Positions 63,324 to 64,000 of a stretch of DNA of 64,000 nucleotides are shown here, piece after piece; position 1 is the stretch's first letter; every line of letters starts with the position of its first letter. The notes under the pieces were generated by a model. That model was given only the letters and a program-made list of their open reading frames with translations, was not told the origin of the DNA and did not search any database. The translations under genes and the position numbers were made by a program. The DNA comes from a bacterium (GTDB taxonomy: Bacteria; Electryoneota; RPQS01). Location of the stretch: assembly GCA_023382385.1 (NCBI GenBank), contig JAHDVH010000001.1:365511-429510 (forward strand), in the 5' to 3' direction.

Positions 63324-64000
63324 TTACAGGCCCATGTAGTTGTGCGCACAGCCTTCGCCGCAGAAGTAGGTCTTCTGACCGTCAACCACAACTGCCGGCG
63401 TAGCAGCGGTCACTTCAAAGCTGTGACCGGACATATTGCAGGTAGCAATCTTCTTGCCGCCTTCCGTCTTCACATTGGACTCCAACGTAGCCAGCTGAGC
63501 AGTCTCGTGAACGTAGCTGTCGGCCTTTGAAGCCATCGTCTGGCTGCACTTGATCGCGCACTCGTCATCCGCGAAGTAGAAACGAGCATTGCCCACCTGC
63601 GTATACGGAGTCTTGTCGGTCACGACAAACTTCTTGCCATCCGACACGGCGTACATCGTGCCATTTTCAATCTTGTAGACATTAGCATTGAAGTAGCCCT
63701 TATCGCCGCACGCCTTCTTGGCCGCGCTCGACGCACAAGTCTCGTTGGAAGCCATAGATGCGCTTGCACCCTTGCTCATGCAGCACGCGCCGCCCGATGC
63801 CTTGCTGGCATTCGTAGACGAGCAGGACGAACCGGACGCCATTGAGGCGCTCTTGCTCATCGTCGAGCACATCGCCGGGTCACAGGCACCGGCCGAAGCA
63901 TTCTTGGCCGAAGCGCTCTTGCTCATCGTCGAGCACATCGCCGGATCACAGGCACCGGCCGAAGCATTCTTGGCCGAAGCGCTCTTGCTCATCGTCGAGC
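63324..64000 (-). CDS. Cys-rich tandem-repeat, YHS-like metal-binding protein (N-terminus off window)
   Basis: The frame is open to the edge, so the start and possibly a signal peptide lie outside. At least two complete and one partial copy of a 22-residue repeat (MSKSASAKNASAGACDPAMC and ST) are followed by a Ser/Ala/Cys linker (SCSSTNASKASGGACCMSKG). Then come two related domains: the first ends FYFADDECAIKCSQTM, the second CNMSGHSFEV ... DGQKTYFCGEGCAHNYMGL, with the CxxxG, dGxxYFC and C spacing of YHS/TRASH heavy-metal domains. Probably binds metals in the envelope. Single gene followed by a strong terminator. Confidence 0.75.
   Translation of the reverse strand, partial: STMSKSASAKNASAGACDPAMCSTMSKSASAKNASAGACDPAMCSTMSKSASMASGSSCSSTNASKASGGACCMSKGASASMASNETCASSAAKKACGDKGYFNANVYKIENGTMYAVSDGKKFVVTDKTPYTQVGNARFYFADDECAIKCSQTMASKADSYVHETAQLATLESNVKTEGGKKIATCNMSGHSFEVTAATPAVVVDGQKTYFCGEGCAHNYMGL
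63847..64000 (-). repeat. 66-base tandem repeat within the Cys-rich gene
   Basis: Copies begin at 63847, 63913 and 63979 (the third is cut by the edge). The two full copies differ at one base only, so the duplication is recent or maintained by recombination. Each encodes 22 residues with two cysteines (GACDPAMC). Confidence 0.95.

Overview
The window is a gene-dense bacterial chromosome segment of roughly balanced base composition. It is almost entirely core housekeeping genes, nearly all on the minus strand; only two genes (an outer-membrane protein near 28.4-29.9 kb and a sugar-nucleotide epimerase near 49.9-50.8 kb) lie on the plus strand. A complete-looking lipid A block (lpxD, lpxC, lpxA), bamA, ompH/skp, tamB and several lipoproteins mark a diderm, LPS-bearing bacterium. 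The LpxC-FabZ fusion, RNase Y with a YmdB-type phosphodiesterase, LipM-type octanoyltransferase and TPR/PEGA proteins fit a member of the FCB superphylum or a related candidate phylum; this placement is inference, not measured. I see no phage, insertion sequence, integron or CRISPR array.

Layout, in the direction of minus-strand transcription. (1) 63.1-62.5 kb: five-tRNA operon (Ala, Gly, Cys, Leu, Val) behind a strong promoter, with a Cys-rich repeat/YHS-like protein entering from the right edge. (2) 62.4-50.8 kb: thrS-infC-rpmI-rplT-pheS-pheT-zapB-like-zapA, then a 6S RNA candidate, rny, ymdB-like and an amidohydrolase. infC appears to start at CTG. (3) 49.6-31.9 kb: tRNA-Met, then a long overlapping chain (methyltransferase, tilS, hpt, ftsH, PEGA protein, folE, folP, rimI, accD, surE, guaA, glmS, an LpoA-like TPR/periplasmic-binding protein, uppP, peptidase C26, holA, ECF sigma factor, putative anti-sigma), closed by a terminator. 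(4) 31.6-29.9 kb: a lipoprotein, a small zinc-ribbon protein and rdgB. (5) 28.3-22.6 kb: cysteine desulfurase, a membrane-anchored hydrolase-like protein, mnmA, panB, panC and a single-domain GlmU-type uridylyltransferase. (6) 22.5-22.0 kb: a small exported protein. (7) 21.7-0 kb: rsfS (with a histone H1-like tail), argS, pfkB-like kinase, mtnA, a TPR protein, uppS, a degenerate FAD-binding-fold protein, tamB, bamA, ompH, lpxD, lpxC-fabZ, lpxA, lipM-like, dxr, rseP, a TPR protein and the start of a lipoprotein.

The genes group functionally. Envelope: precursor supply (glmS, GlmU-N, dxr, uppS, uppP), lipid A synthesis, and outer-membrane assembly (bamA, ompH, tamB, rseP). Translation: aminoacyl-tRNA synthetases, initiation factor 3, L20/L35, tRNA thiolation and lysidine formation, tRNAs. 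Cofactors: pantothenate, folate, lipoate. I did not find a convincing new multi-gene system. The most notable points are the 6S-like RNA beside zapA, the CTG start of infC, an ArgRS whose HIGH motif is replaced, the H1-like tail on RsfS, rdgB with no ordinary start codon, and the Cys-rich tandem-repeat protein at the right edge.
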